From: Stentor coeruleus
Lineage: Eukaryota > Ciliophora > Heterotrichea > Heterotrichida > Stentoridae
Assembly: GCA_001970955.1 (NCBI GenBank)
Contig: MPUH01000354.1
Span: 1 to 62,790, forward strand
Direction of reading: 5' to 3'
DNA: 62,790 nt
The notes under the pieces were generated by a model. It saw nothing but the letters and a program-made list of their open reading frames with translations, was not told the origin of the DNA and did not search any database. Positions 1-11,302 of the stretch are shown piece after piece (position 1 is the first letter of the stretch; each line of letters starts with the position of its first letter). The position numbers and the translations under genes are program-made.

Positions 1-2631
1 CGTGGGTACTTATAATGTTACTCCATTTTCTTTTTATCTTTTTAGGTCCCTCTTATATATAGCCTAAAAAAATGTCTTAATATTTTTCTTATGGAAATTG
101 AAAATTTGACTAAGTCAAAAAAAATTGGGTGAAAAAATGGCGAAGACGAAGAAGGAAGTTTTTTTGATGTTTGAAAATTTGAAAAGAAAGGAGAGTTGTG
201 CATGAAAAATAATCGATTTTAGGATTTTTAATTATATTATATGAGAAAAATAATGATTAGAGTGAAATTTAAGGGATGCTTGGGCTTTGGCTGATTGGGA
301 ATCAGAAATTATTTTTGTTTGGAGTGAATGGAAATTAAAGCTTTAGGGTCAGCTTCTTGGCTATAACTATCAAGTTTAGGCTCATTCTTAAATGCCCAAT
401 TATCATTGTGAGCAGGTTAGACCATTCAACAATTTTGATGCTTTGCAAAATTTTTGACAAGTGAATAGCTGTTAGGCTACTTGGAAAAGCAAGCTTGTCA
501 GAAAGTTTTCCTCTTCATAGTTAATCCCAAAGAAACTATTCCTACTATAAAGTGTTTATATATCTACCATAATTTTATCAAAATAAACCTTTTAATCTGA
601 TAAAGTTTATTTTTCTACCAAACTCATTATTGCAAAACACCTGCTATAATTCCATTAATCCCTAGTTCAAGCCTCTTACACTGCATATGAGAATAAATTC
701 TCTTATCATTAATCTTAGCCAAAGTCTTAGTATGTGTCATATCTGTAGTAGCTATAACTTATTCCAAAAATTTATATTATCGATATTAATACTTGTGTTC
801 GAGATATGCGATACGAATATGCTCTTGCTAGCATCCTGAAACCTTTTGATAAAATTATAATTAGCAACTCATATCGAAGTCTGAAAAATCTCATAAATGC
901 TAAGCTCAAAAAGCTACAGTTGATCCTTTGTTATGAGGACTTAGAAAATCTATTACACCGCTTGGATTTTTCTCATTTAACCGTGAGTAATTCTAAAAAA
1001 ATTATTAATCTTCAAAATCCTGAGATTCACACACAGAGCATTGAATTATTTTTGTTATTTTTGAAAATAGATAAAAAGAAAGAGTGTAAACGGAGTTTCA
1101 GGTAAAAAAATTGAAGAATACTATGGAGAGGTCTTATTCAAAACAACTAGCAAATAATATGCATTTGAAAAAAATAAGAATCATACATCAAAAATGAAAC
1201 AAATCAATACTTATCATGAGCAATGCAAGCAAGTACACAAAAATGAATTTATATCAGTAGACGTGCTGCTTAATAAGCAATAAAACGATAAAAGATGAGT
1301 AAAAGTCCAGGAAAAAGAAATTTTAATATTGCTTGAAAACATATATTGGATATTTAGTTTACAGCAAATTGTGCACTTGAATTTTTAATGCAATCGTCAA
1401 AAAAAATATTAATTAAATTTCAGTCTTAAATGGTTCACTAGTGTTTACTATTTATTTTTTTAATTCTGTTAATTATCCTTTAATTGTTTTTAGATAGGCC
1501 TATAATTGATAATATATTGAATCATCATATACCTTTTAAGTTTATCTAAAATTTACCGATATTTATCGTGATTATATAATATTAGTTGATTCATAACAGA
1601 TTTAAGTGCTAATTCAAACTGGTATTTTATTTTAAAATAATTTATTTCAAATATAATTTCATAATATTTATTAAAGAGTTATTTATCTTAAAAATTAGCA
1701 ATATTCACTTTAAATTATCTTAAGTTCCCTGTAAATTTTTTTTCCAATATAATGCATTACACTCTACTCTTTAGCCTAAGCCAAACAGGCTACTTCCTAT
1801 AAATGACTTGACTTTCATAAAATCTCTGAAAAATATCAAATCCTATATGCATGCAATTTTATAAAGTAGCACTTTTACAAAATATCAAGTACAGCAAATT
1901 TTCTTAAACAATCTTCTCTATTTCAACATATTTTTATACTTGATTTGACTCCTCATAAATATTGATTTCAAATTATTAACAACTAAAATTTCATAATTTA
2001 AGACAACATATTTTTACTCTGTATAAAATCAGCATAATCAATTTCAATCTGCAACATAAACTCATTAATTATTTTCATCTCTTTTAGTAGTTGGGCTTAT
2101 CAGATAGCTTAATGCTTAGTTCATATCATAAAAGCTATTTATTGTTTAAATCAAAAATAAGTATTATTAATAAAAACTTTTAAAGGATAAATTCCATCTT
2201 AATTCATTAGTTTAGATTTTTATAAGATAAAACTTTTATGATCCCTTCTTTTGATATATCTAATGATTTTTCTAATATTTCAGGACTAAAGCTTATGGAA
2301 ATATACCTTTAATTTTGAGAATAAGAGATTGTTTGCCTATTCAAAAATATTTTCAAATTACTTAAGGTTTATAATTTTTTTTCCTAGAATACATTTATAT
2401 GCAAGAAAAAATTTGTGAAGTTTAATAATTCACAAATGGTTAAGGTAGCCAAAAACAAGTGTGAAGTAGAAGATCATTTTCTTGAGCTTTGATTATTAAG
2501 TCTACTTAATTTATTTAAATCAAACAAAGCTAAGACTTTGAAATTTATAAACTTTCTAATAGAAAATATATATTAAAACGGGATAAATTTCCAAACCCAA
2601 TATAGCATTGCCTATTTATTTTAATACTAGA
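1..2631. other. left-end non-coding region
   Basis: No gene can be supported here apart from a weak ORF at 806. Bases 121-470 are G-rich and C-poor on the + strand, the composition seen just right of genes elsewhere in the window, so a gene probably ends or starts just beyond the left edge. Bases 550-780 are C-rich and G-poor, as on the left flank of genes. The rest is AT-rich with no long ORF. No tRNA- or rRNA-like sequence was recognised. Confidence 0.5.
806..1105 (+). CDS. small unrecognised ORF
   Basis: A 99-residue ORF from an ATG, Lys/Leu/Ile-rich, with no recognised domain. In its favour, the DNA to its left (550-780) has the C-over-G skew seen left of real genes, and a TATCGATA palindrome lies 20 bp before the ATG. 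The 3' end may be wrong: a 16-nt GTA...CAG segment (GTAAACGGAGTTTCAG) near the end, if removed as an intron, would give a slightly different short tail ending at a TAA around 1157. It could equally be a chance ORF. Low confidence. Confidence 0.22.
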   Translation: MRYEYALASILKPFDKIIISNSYRSLKNLINAKLKKLQLILCYEDLENLLHRLDFSHLTVSNSKKIINLQNPEIHTQSIELFLLFLKIDKKKECKRSFR

Positions 2632-3270
2632 CTACGACTCCAAACAGTCGCAATTCGATACCTTCCAGCTTCTAGTCAAAAAATGCACATGCTCATCTTT
2701 ACACACAGTAAAAGTTTTTCCTTTTTTCTTAAGAACCTTGTAAAAAGATCCTGCTTCGTTAGCATTATGCATAAAAACATCTAAAATTACAGAATTTGTC
2801 ATAGCTAGAATTGTATGAACATTTTTGTGATTAAGAGTGTTGAACATTATATCCCCTACTATACCTGAACCTTTAGAATTGACAATTAAAGTGTTTGGGT
2901 CTTGAGATTTATTTAAACTCATATGTCTAACATTCCCATACAATACGGAAGTGATAACAGCTTGATTCGGGTGATCATGCAAAGGGAAATACGTTCCTTT
3001 AGACATGAAAAAACACTTTATTCCTAGTCCGCTGCTATTGTACAAATCTATCTCAGTTATAGTTCTTTCTTGGAAAAACAAAGGTAATATTCCATGGACA
3101 ACTCCAAGTCCATCAAGGTTAGTATTTTTTAGTACTTTTCTAATCATTGATGTTAGAATTTTATCTTTAGTTCGTCCTTCAATTTCTTCCTGGAATTCTC
3201 TGAGTATGTTAGGATCAGAGGATATCGAATTACAAAGCCGAATAAGTTTTACAAGAGACGAATCTTGCAT
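2632..3270 (-). CDS. PCO/ADO-type thiol dioxygenase
   Basis: A 212-residue cupin protein of the plant cysteine oxidase / 2-aminoethanethiol dioxygenase family. The central PLHDHPNQAVITSVLYG segment carries two Fe-binding histidines (H98, H100), and VHTILAMTNSVILDV supplies the third (H152). This matches the three-His facial triad of human ADO. Family members add O2 to N-terminal Cys of proteins, marking them for the Cys/Arg N-degron route, or to cysteamine, and so act as cytosolic oxygen sensors. Length fits the family (roughly 240-280) with a slightly shorter N-terminus. Start is an ATG; stop is TAG. Which substrate it uses (protein Cys or cysteamine) cannot be told from sequence. Confidence 0.85.
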   Translation of the reverse strand: MQDSSLVKLIRLCNSISSDPNILREFQEEIEGRTKDKILTSMIRKVLKNTNLDGLGVVHGILPLFFQERTITEIDLYNSSGLGIKCFFMSKGTYFPLHDHPNQAVITSVLYGNVRHMSLNKSQDPNTLIVNSKGSGIVGDIMFNTLNHKNVHTILAMTNSVILDVFMHNANEAGSFYKVLKKKGKTFTVCKDEHVHFLTRSWKVSNCDCLES

Positions 3271-3953
3271 TTATTATCGCATTTTCGAAAACCATTGCTT
3301 TAATATAATGATTAGTCTGTTTGATAGGTTGATGTTATTGTTTAAAGAAAAACTATCATAGAGTTAAAAGAATATAGAATAGTGTAAAAAAAATTTTATA
3401 CTTCTTGGAAGATAATAGGATTTAGTATGGAATTTAAAACTAGATTGTTGGATAATGAGAGAGTTTTGGTTTTTATATGAATATTTTTGATAAGGATTAG
3501 TATATGATACTTTTAATTAGATTTTCTAATTGAATATAATTATATTCAAGGGATTTGATATAAAACTAGCACCTAACTCTTTAAATGAAACCCTAAGCTG
3601 AAATTCTAACAGCGTTGCCATAATTTCTAAGCCTAAATACTTAAAATAACAATATTATTCTCAATCTAAAATTAAATCTAATTGTAAAACCTAACTATAA
3701 GTATTACATTAGTATTAGTTAGGAATTATCATAAGTATTACATAAAAATCGAAAACAATCTCTCATATTAATTTATAAATTCTTATTTCCAAAGCTTCAC
3801 ATCTTTAAATTTACATCATTTTCACTTTTAAATCACAAATAAAATCATCCTATCAACCCTACACCATCCAAAGCCTTATTTTTTCAATTTGCCTCTCTAA
3901 CCCTTATCCAAAAACCCCAAATAATTAAAAAAATCATCCATTATAATATCTAT
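3271..3953. other. intergenic, skewed spacer
   Basis: No ORF of note. The left part (3300-3500) is G-rich on the + strand and the right part (3550-3953) is extremely G-poor: 3841-3950 has 32 C and 2 G by hand count. An exact CCCTAA lies at 3591-3596. See the skew finding. Confidence 0.6.
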
Positions 3954-6900
3954 CTAGCCATACAAATTAATAATATTGCTTGATGAAAATCTATGTCGCT
4001 TATACAGTAATATATAAGCATTTCTCGTAACAACTTCTTCTTTAGCATCATCCTGTAGTTCATAAACCTGATCATCATCATAATAAAGCCACCTTTTTTT
4101 CCCTGACTCATTCAAACATGTGCATGTATAATGTCCTCCAAATACATTTCCTGAATGATTTACTACAGCAAATAAATCATATAAATTATTCCCTTTAGAA
4201 TTGCTTTGTGTAAACTCATAGTTTTTTTTATCTCTTGCAAGTATTGAGCTTAAATCTAATCCATTTGTGGGAAAGTCGATGAGATTATTGATTTTTATTG
4301 GGTTGTTACTTTCGAACCTAAACCTTTTCAAATGGACAATTAGCAAATCAGGTAAACGAAAAATGTCAGTTTTCGATATGCAAGACTTCTCTGAGCATTT
4401 TGCGCAGGTAAACTCAATATTTTCTTCTTTACCATATTCTTCTAAGCATTTATATATGCTTATATCTTCAACTTCTTCAATTTCTTTAACCCTATTTTTA
4501 TATAATATGAAGCTTTTCCACAATATACAGATAAGAATATTGTCAGGCAAAGTATCTAAATATGCATATGTTGATGGGATTTCACAACCACTACAATTTT
4601 TTTCATTACATAAAGCACAAGAAAGATCATTTTTTAATATAGAAAATTTGAACATGTCAAGTATTCTTGCCACTGAACTAAAACTATAAACTATGTTTTC
4701 TAGAGTCCAGCGAAGATCTTTAAAAGTATACCAATTACCAATGCTTAATAATAAAGGTATGCCAAAGAACTCAAAGTCTTTATATATTATTCGCCTATGA
4801 TAGACCATGAGATAAAGAACATTTGATCCATGTGTGGTATGTGTACGAAATGGAGCTATCAATGGAGTTTTGCGGTCATAAATCGCATGCTCACCAGTTC
4901 CTCGTTCAAGAGTAATTTCCAGGTCGTTTTTCTTAACTCTTTTTACATGGCCAACTATCCATTCATCTCCAGTATTCACATCAATAAGTTCTCCTTCTTG
5001 GATTGAATTCCTCCAGTCTGTTGGTCGCTGTTGTTTTAGTGTTTTTCTACCTTTTTTCTCTAATTCGATTATGCTGTTCACAACACCAAACATGAAAATT
5101 TCTGAGCCTAAATATTGAAACATGTTCCTTGGATTGATTTTGCTAAGAAGTTTGCCTTTGCGCACATAAAAAACTAGCTCGTCGATTTCGAGGGTAGTTT
5201 CTTTAGTGATTTTAAGAAACAGGTCATTTACTTGAGAGGTTTTTTGTAAGCGGAATTTATATTTGGCACAGTAATTAAGAGTTTTAGGGACGAAGAATAG
5301 AGAAACAGTGATTTCAGGGGTTGGGATAGGGATTGGAAGGCTAAGGTCCATGATCATTTCAAATATCACAATGCTAGATTTACAGTTTTTACACACAATC
5401 CGGTTACGAGTCTGCCCACCACATAAATCAGAAATAACAGAACCAATTGATCCTTGAATTTTTTCCCAATGGTCTTGACTTGCTTGTCTCTCAGCTTCCA
5501 ACTCAGGATCGTTTAAAGTTATAGTTTTTTTCGTCTGAGAATTCTCTTGTCTGTTCATATCCTCATGTAATGAATCAAGTAATATTCTTAAAAACTCATG
5601 AGCATCTTGCTGGTCATTACCCTGAAACAATGTGAAAATAGAAGAAAATGTGTTAAAAAACTCATATGGTCGAACTTTCATATGCAGACCAACTGACAAA
5701 TTTTTAAGCAAATTTGCAAATGATCTCGACACAAACCCTTGTGAGCCTTGAGTGCTTTTTGTATTCAAACCTCGTGCGTAAGTCCCATTTGCGAAAAAAT
5801 TCGCTAGTAGTGGACTATTATTAAGACTTTGTATTATAGCATTCATATAACAAGTATTACCCAAATTCACCAATCCTGTAGCTTTAACAGCCCTAGAACT
5901 CGTAATAACTGCCCTTCTTGGCTTTCTTAATCTATAACTTTCAGTCTTCAAAATCTTAACCATTTTCAACCTCCAGCTTGATGCAATTTCATAAGCATCT
6001 TCAGTCACAGCTCTTATAAACCCAGTCAACCACTGCCCATCTTCTTCATATTCAACATTTTCTCCACGGCCATATTCAAACTCATCAGTATTTTCAACAA
6101 AAGTACTCAACAAAGGACTTTCTTCTATAATAGTCTCTTGGAAAAAACACTTAACAACTTTTTCATTCCCAAAAGCTCCAGATAAAGTTTTTGTTTCAGG
6201 TATATAAATAAGCTTATCATCTATAACTAAATAAAGTCTTCCTTTTTTGATAGAAATATTTTCATTAACTTCAGCAATAGTCTTATGTCTTGATTGAACT
6301 AAAATTCTGAGTTCCTTTTGAGAAATGTGGATTTTCATGACTATTGGATGGATTTCTAACTCAAGTCCTACTTGGGTTTTTATAACTGTCCTAGGGAATT
6401 CAGGACCTCCTCCATACCAACTAAAAAGTTCATCCCATGCTTTTGAATGAATCGCTGTGTAGTTTTCTGGACATTTCATATCTTCTCTTATATGTAAAGG
6501 ACAATATGGGTCTTGTAGTTCAATATTATTTATCTCTACAGGTCTTTGGCCTGGAAGTATCGACCTTGATCTCATTGACTCTAAATTCTGTGCCCCTTCA
6601 AAACCATAATCCTTTTCAGGTCTTTCAAAATTCACATAATTCATCCAAGTGTCTAACCATGCTGTAGTTATCAAATACCATTTCTCACCTTCTACAAGCT
6701 TCTCTCCTAATAACTCTCTTAATATTTCCTTTTCACTAGTCGGAGATGGGATTACTTCAAATGGTATCAAAGCTTTGTGAAAATCTAAATATTCAAAAGC
6801 CCATTTAACTAATTCTGGCAAAGTGATTTTTTTCCATTGCTCTATAGTCTTTTCAGCTTCTTCACGGGAATAAACAGCATCATTCTGCCTAAGTACTTTT

Positions 6901-7307
6901 TTTATATACTTTTTGAATTCTGTTAACTCTTTAGCTTCTAAAAAACCATTTGCGTTCATATCAAAGACTTTGAACAGGAATTTGCACTTTTCTTCTCGAT
7001 GGCCTACAAGATACTGAGAAACAGTTACGCAGAAATTGTTGAAGGTGATTTTTCCACGCATGTCTATGTCAAAAATTTTGAAGACTGAATTTATGATTGA
7101 TTGAGGAAAATCTGTGATTTGGGGCATGAGATTTGTGAAACTTTTAAGGTCAAGACCTTCTTGATCACCGTGCTTTTCGTAGAGGTCGAGTAAGAGCTTG
7201 GTTTGTGTTGCCCCAAAACGGTCGAGAAGGCTGTTACGCATCCCTATGTTAGCCATGCTCTTGCGTGAGTTGATTGGCTTTGTTTTTTTAGATATACATG
7301 CTCCCAT
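3954..7307 (-). CDS. USP32-like ubiquitin hydrolase with EF-hands
   Basis: A 1117-residue deubiquitinase. Order of parts: MGACIS start (N-myristoylation type with a nearby Cys), EF-hands around residues 76-130 (FDMNANGFLEAKE is a good calcium loop), a DUSP-like block near 207-225 (KWYLITTAWLDTW), then a USP catalytic domain. The Cys box GLVNLGNTCYMNAI puts the nucleophile at C486. The His box VFGGHYTCTC has H1059, and WLYYDDDQV supplies the third residue near D1077. Zn-type CxxC pairs (CKNC, CAKC) are present. The order EF-hand, DUSP, USP matches human USP32, which also starts with MG. Two Tudor/agenet-like segments (one before the Cys box, one in the catalytic insert, GDEWIVGHVKRV) are unusual. 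Start codon is an ATG; 193 bp separate it from RUVBL2. Confidence 0.9.
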   Translation of the reverse strand: MGACISKKTKPINSRKSMANIGMRNSLLDRFGATQTKLLLDLYEKHGDQEGLDLKSFTNLMPQITDFPQSIINSVFKIFDIDMRGKITFNNFCVTVSQYLVGHREEKCKFLFKVFDMNANGFLEAKELTEFKKYIKKVLRQNDAVYSREEAEKTIEQWKKITLPELVKWAFEYLDFHKALIPFEVIPSPTSEKEILRELLGEKLVEGEKWYLITTAWLDTWMNYVNFERPEKDYGFEGAQNLESMRSRSILPGQRPVEINNIELQDPYCPLHIREDMKCPENYTAIHSKAWDELFSWYGGGPEFPRTVIKTQVGLELEIHPIVMKIHISQKELRILVQSRHKTIAEVNENISIKKGRLYLVIDDKLIYIPETKTLSGAFGNEKVVKCFFQETIIEESPLLSTFVENTDEFEYGRGENVEYEEDGQWLTGFIRAVTEDAYEIASSWRLKMVKILKTESYRLRKPRRAVITSSRAVKATGLVNLGNTCYMNAIIQSLNNSPLLANFFANGTYARGLNTKSTQGSQGFVSRSFANLLKNLSVGLHMKVRPYEFFNTFSSIFTLFQGNDQQDAHEFLRILLDSLHEDMNRQENSQTKKTITLNDPELEAERQASQDHWEKIQGSIGSVISDLCGGQTRNRIVCKNCKSSIVIFEMIMDLSLPIPIPTPEITVSLFFVPKTLNYCAKYKFRLQKTSQVNDLFLKITKETTLEIDELVFYVRKGKLLSKINPRNMFQYLGSEIFMFGVVNSIIELEKKGRKTLKQQRPTDWRNSIQEGELIDVNTGDEWIVGHVKRVKKNDLEITLERGTGEHAIYDRKTPLIAPFRTHTTHGSNVLYLMVYHRRIIYKDFEFFGIPLLLSIGNWYTFKDLRWTLENIVYSFSSVARILDMFKFSILKNDLSCALCNEKNCSGCEIPSTYAYLDTLPDNILICILWKSFILYKNRVKEIEEVEDISIYKCLEEYGKEENIEFTCAKCSEKSCISKTDIFRLPDLLIVHLKRFRFESNNPIKINNLIDFPTNGLDLSSILARDKKNYEFTQSNSKGNNLYDLFAVVNHSGNVFGGHYTCTCLNESGKKRWLYYDDDQVYELQDDAKEEVVTRNAYILLYKRHRFSSSNIINLYG

Positions 7308-7500
7308 ATAATTTAATAAAGATGTTTATAAAAGCCAAACCTACTATCTTCTGAAAAAATAAATCATATTAAAAACCACAGCTCCATCTAAAAACTCCAA
7401 CACTAAAAAATTCCCAATAGGATGTTCTCATCTCAAATTATTTCAAATCATATCTCATCAATCATTATTATCTACCTTATTCCCATAATCATAAAACTTT

Positions 7501-8859
<1,359 letters not shown>

Positions 8860-8888
8860 CTAAGGGAGTGAATGGTTTTACGATAATT

Positions 8889-9880
8889 ATGGCTAAAATT
8901 TTTGTCGTAGCCCGCAAAGCGATGAGGTTTTATATGTCAGATTGTGTAGAAAAAAAAGATACNTCGTAGCCCGCAAAGCGATGAGGTTTTATATGTCAGA
9001 TTGTGTAGAAAAAAAAGATACGGAAAAACTTATAGAAAAGAATGGCGGGAAAATGCTTGAGAATAGGGAAGCTGATTCGATTGAGCTGGTGCCTTTTGAT
9101 GTAGGGGCTAATTTTTCTAATAGAATCCTACGTCCAGTGNCGGAAAAACTTATAGAAAAGAATGGCGGGAAAATGCTTGAGAATAGGGAAGCTGATTCGA
9201 TTGAACTGGTGCCTTTTGATGTAGGGGCTAATTTTTCTAATAGAATCCTACGCCCAGTATATTCTTTTAATTTTGTCAAGGATTCAGTTAATCTTAAGCA
9301 ACTACAGGATTTGAAGGATTATAGTATGGCAAGGTTTAGTACTTCTAGAAGTATGTCGAGGAAGGCTTATAGATTAGAAGAAGATGAAAGTATGAAGAAA
9401 TATGTCCAAACTCATTCTGGAAACCCATCTATAGTAAAATTCTGGGAAAGCGCTCTAATCAGAGGTCTAAATTTAGATCGTACACCAGATAGCTTAAGAT
9501 ATCATTGGAAGCATATAATCCCTAAGAAAACCATACAGGAAAACAAAATCAACTTGCCTATAAAAAGAGACCCAACTCCAACTGAGTCATTCATCCTACA
9601 GAAAAAACCAAAAAATGAAAAGATTTTTATCCCAGACGATGATGAGCTCAAAAGCATAAAGGTTATTGTCAAGCAAAATAAAAGAGAATTCCTAGACTTT
9701 AGTGAGATAAATATTAAATGCGAAGAAGAAGATATTGATGATAAATTTGAAATGCTAGTAAATATATGCTCAAAAGCTAGTAAAAGAAGAGTTAGTATAC
9801 AAGAAGTCCTTAGAGCTTTAGTTGCTAGAAATGGTGAGGTCAAAGCAACTATTGAGCATTTTTCTAGCTCTGCATGCTGA
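8889..9880 (+). CDS. Rap1-like BRCT/Myb protein (assembly-damaged)
   Basis: Start ATG at 8889 (MAKIFVVARKAMRFYMSDC). Two scaffold joins duplicate sequence inside the gene: 58 bp around 8963 and 119 bp around 9140. Removing one copy of each plus the n leaves a clean 813-nt frame, 270 residues. The N-terminus looks like a Rap1-type BRCT (LIEKNGGKMLEN; later FVKDSVNLKQLQDL). A Myb-type helix bundle follows (EEDESMKKYV...RTPDSLRYHWKHIIPK). The C-terminus (VSIQEVLRALVARNGEVKAT) is a small helical domain in the place of the Rap1 RCT. BRCT-Myb-RCT is the plan of Rap1/TERF2IP, a telomere and subtelomere protein. The assignment rests on domain order and motif feel, so it could be another BRCT/Myb protein. 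Confidence 0.6.
8905..9021 (+). repeat. scaffold-join duplication, 58 bp
   Basis: 8905-8962 and 8964-9021 are identical and are separated by a single n at 8963. This is the form of two overlapping contig ends joined without merging. It shifts the frame of the Rap1-like gene; the real reading uses one copy. Confidence 0.9.
9021..9259 (+). repeat. scaffold-join duplication, 119 bp
   Basis: 9021-9139 and 9141-9259 flank an n at 9140 and differ at about three positions (for example gag/gaa in a Glu codon). The small differences suggest allelic variation or low-quality contig ends. Copy plus n is 120 nt, so the frame survives with a spurious 40-residue repeat. Confidence 0.88.
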
Positions 9881-9975
9881 AAGTAATAATTATGATTTTC
9901 ATTTTAGAAAAGTTTATTTTATGTATAAAATTAGTATTATTAGGGGAAATATAAGCTAAAAATTACTAGTAATTA

Positions 9976-10581
9976 TTAGTTTGTGCCAAACAAATGTCTT
10001 AAGCTGCTTCTATATGTTGGTTTGATATGCTTGTCATCGTTGTGCATAAAAAACATTAAAATCCCCATGGCAAACCCAAAAATCAGCACTTCAAAGAACT
10101 TGATTCTAATAGGGAATCCGTATTTTTTCATAACGTTCCATACGGTTTCTATGACTCTAGGAATTAAATATAATGTTAGCTCTCCTCTTCTAGATTTTGC
10201 TTCAAAAAATATAGTCAGAGATGATAAGATTCCTATGATTATCCAGTTTATATGTGATGTGCCATTAAAAAGCTGGTGTGTTCTGCACATGGTATAGCGA
10301 ATAACACCCATTATTGAGCAACCGAAAAGCACAGACCTTATTACGTTTACGAACATATGAGTAAGCGTTGGGATTGGATCTTTTTTGAGCTGCTTGAGTT
10401 TAAATATAATTACTGGAAGCACATGGGCTGGACCGTAAAACATGGCAAATCCACCTGCTATAAGACGCATTCTTCGAAGAGCTTCTAATTCGCAGGAGCC
10501 GTAGTGGAAATTACTACAGGCAACATAGCCTCCTTTTCGATAAAGATCGATTAGTTGTTTAGAGATAAGAGGCTTGGACAT
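9976..10581 (-). CDS. TMEM135-like membrane protein
   Basis: A 201-residue multi-pass protein. The N-terminal Cys/His stretch (ACSNFHYGSC), the hydrophobic stretches near residues 38-60, 80-95, 112-125 and 163-180, and the signature FFEAKSRRGELTLYLIPRVI match the TMEM135 family, whose animal members have an ERKSRRGLLTIY-type motif there. TMEM135 acts in mitochondria and peroxisomes (fission, lipid and cholesterol handling). Animal proteins are about 460 residues with two such halves; this one has a single half. It is convergent with the Rap1-like gene, 95 bp apart. Confidence 0.72.
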   Translation of the reverse strand: MSKPLISKQLIDLYRKGGYVACSNFHYGSCELEALRRMRLIAGGFAMFYGPAHVLPVIIFKLKQLKKDPIPTLTHMFVNVIRSVLFGCSIMGVIRYTMCRTHQLFNGTSHINWIIIGILSSLTIFFEAKSRRGELTLYLIPRVIETVWNVMKKYGFPIRIKFFEVLIFGFAMGILMFFMHNDDKHIKPTYRSSLRHLFGTN

Positions 10582-11302
10582 TTATTTTTCTCTCTTATTA
10601 TGATAAAATAGTGATTTTATATTAGTTGTTATGATTATAGTATGCAGTGATAAATTTATTACTATTTAAGTATTTGATATGCAAAGATTAATAAAGATTG
10701 ATATAATTAATTAGTTTATATGTTGTGATACTTAACTATGTGATTAAAAATTAACTAATCAGAAATTTTGTGATGAGTTAGATTTTGTTTAATTGGTTTA
10801 GGAAAATTTAATCATCCTCTTTTTATGACGATCATCATGATTAAAAAATATTAATAGGGTAATAAATTGATGGGCACAAAGCTTTATTTAATAAGTATGA
10901 AATTTTGTCAATTGGGAAGGAGTTGATTTATCAAATATACNTTGATGGGCACAAAGCTTTATTTAATAAGTATGAAATTTTGTCAATTGGGAAGGAGTTG
11001 ATTTAAAATTTAANCACTCTTGAATTATTCACAGTTATTATATATTTATAAGAGGTAAAATACAAAGTTATGTATTTTAATTGTATTTTTAGTAGTGTTA
11101 GTGAATGTATTTTATCTCAGACCCATTCTCCAGATGCAAGTTCTGTAATGATAAATAGCTACAATTAAAACATAAAACATGATATTTTGATTTGGCCAAG
11201 AATCAATTCGAATGCAGTATTAGAGGCTATTAAATTTCTATCTTCCATATTTATTAAACCTTTACAAAGTTTTAATTCAAGTTTTTCGTTTTATAAAATA
11301 AT
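10582..11302. other. intergenic with scaffold joins
   Basis: No gene. It contains n at 10941 and 11014. The 72-nt piece between them (10942-11013) repeats 64 bp of the sequence before it. The left part is G-rich, as elsewhere right of genes. Confidence 0.6.
10867..11005 (+). repeat. scaffold-join duplication, 64 bp
   Basis: 10867-10930 and 10942-11005 are identical. The first copy runs 10 nt further before the n at 10941. The second ends in its own 8-nt tail before another n at 11014, which has no visible repeat across it. This fits a tiny contig wedged between two larger ones. Confidence 0.85.

Noticed and set aside
137..205. 22-codon ORF beginning MAKTKKEVFLMFEN
   Set aside because: Too short, and lies in a G-rich gene flank.
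8905..9259. Genuine tandem duplication of exons in the Rap1-like gene
   Set aside because: Both repeats are centred on single n bases, the same form as the joins in non-coding DNA.
8989..9279. Minus-strand ORF with an internal repeat
   Set aside because: It is the reverse of the duplicated Rap1-like coding DNA; the repeat is the scaffold artefact.
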